Assembly: GCF_001519055.1 (NCBI RefSeq)
Contig: NZ_KQ954287.1
Coordinates: 124,001 to 188,000, forward strand
Source of the DNA: Novosphingobium sp. Fuku2-ISO-50
Lineage (GTDB): Bacteria; Pseudomonadota; Alphaproteobacteria; Sphingomonadales; Sphingomonadaceae
Length of the DNA: 64,000 bases
Direction of reading: 5' to 3'
Positions 63,736-64,000 of this stretch are shown piece after piece (the stretch's first letter is position 1; each line of letters starts with the position of its first letter). The notes under the pieces were generated by a model that made no database searches, was not told the DNA's origin, and saw only the letters and a list, made by a program, of their open reading frames with translations. The translations under genes and the position numbers were made by a program.

Positions 63736-64000
63736 ATGAGCTTTCCCTGGGCTAACCATTACAAGCCGAGCCATCCGTTGATGGTCTGGCTCGACGAAAA
63801 GCTGCCGTTGCCGCGCTTCGTCTACAACGCCATCGGCGCGGGCTATCCCTGCCCCCGCAATCTCAACTATTTCTGGAACTTCGGCGTGCTCGCCGGGTTC
63901 TGCCTGATGCTGCAGATCGTCACCGGGGTCATCCTGGCGATGCATTACGCGGCCAATTCGGGTCTCGCGTTCGACAGCGTCGAACATATCATGCGCGACG
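63736..64000 (+). CDS. petB: Cytochrome b subunit of bc1 complex, 5' part only
   Basis: The first 88 residues are in the window; the gene continues beyond the edge. The start [24 protein letters not shown] and the first helix ([20 protein letters not shown]) match cytochrome b. The frame is open to the last base. The ATG at 63736 follows a GAGGATAAC stretch about ten bases upstream. Confidence 0.95.
   Translation, partial: MSFPWANHYKPSHPLMVWLDEKLPLPRFVYNAIGAGYPCPRNLNYFWNFGVLAGFCLMLQIVTGVILAMHYAANSGLAFDSVEHIMRD

Overview
The window is GC-rich chromosomal DNA of an alphaproteobacterium, most likely a member of the Sphingomonadales (Sphingomonas/Novosphingobium-like). This placement is inference. 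It rests on the protein flavour, a class I PHA synthase, a MJ0042 zinc-ribbon protein next to ftsEX, a petA-petB start, and metA, gltX and glnD of alphaproteobacterial type. Most genes are ordinary core genes, tightly packed, with many ATGA or GTGA stop/start overlaps inside operons. No phage, insertion sequence with a transposase, or CRISPR array was seen.

Layout. 1-7264: the 3' end of a phosphomannomutase-type gene, convergent with a four-gene HlyD / double-ATPase ABC / ABC-2 permease / outer-membrane lipoprotein export operon. 7297-11373: PHA synthase, an FMN-dependent 2-hydroxyacid dehydrogenase and an FAH-family hydrolase. 11437-19052: an aromatic-acid efflux locus resembling aaeXAB (outer-membrane factor, membrane fusion protein, DUF1656, FUSC pump). 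It is headed by a coniferyl-aldehyde-dehydrogenase-like protein that has lost its catalytic Cys, Glu and Asn, and a LysR regulator is divergent from it. 19112-23875: a small acid/sugar-acid oxidation cluster (3-hydroxyisobutyrate-dehydrogenase family, LysR, GMC oxidoreductase, enolase-superfamily dehydratase). 24191-30956: housekeeping oxidoreductases, a Crp/Fnr regulator, small membrane proteins, fumC and trhO. 31507-31593: tRNA-Leu(GAG). 31711-37821: zinc-ribbon protein, ftsE-ftsX, a YdcF protein, plsC, tyrosine-pathway dehydrogenase and hisC. 38001-39808: glnK-amtB behind a clear sigma-54 promoter. 40011-47909: hydrolase, prfC, epimerase-family protein, pheST, rplT-rpmI. 48054-52168: metA with a SAM-I-like leader, a HisN-type phosphatase, an AraC regulator and prs. 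52526-64000: nadE with a highly structured leader, gltX, yqgE, glnD, acyl-CoA synthetase, lgt, a MidA-type methyltransferase and petA-petB (cut by the window edge).

Connections. GlnD (56200-58950) is the enzyme family that uridylylates PII, and the PII protein here (39470-39808) keeps the target Tyr51, so sensor, target and the AmtB channel all lie in this window. The best candidates for something new are: (1) the LysR / dead-ALDH / FUSC efflux locus with three palindromes in its control region; (2) the metA leader, which carries the SAM-I binding-site layout with a compact architecture; (3) the nadE leader, with an 18-bp plus 9-bp nested stem, one arm of which recurs 32 kb away inside an apparent 9-bp duplication; (4) short tandem arrays over stop codons whose unit lengths place TGA in all three frames.
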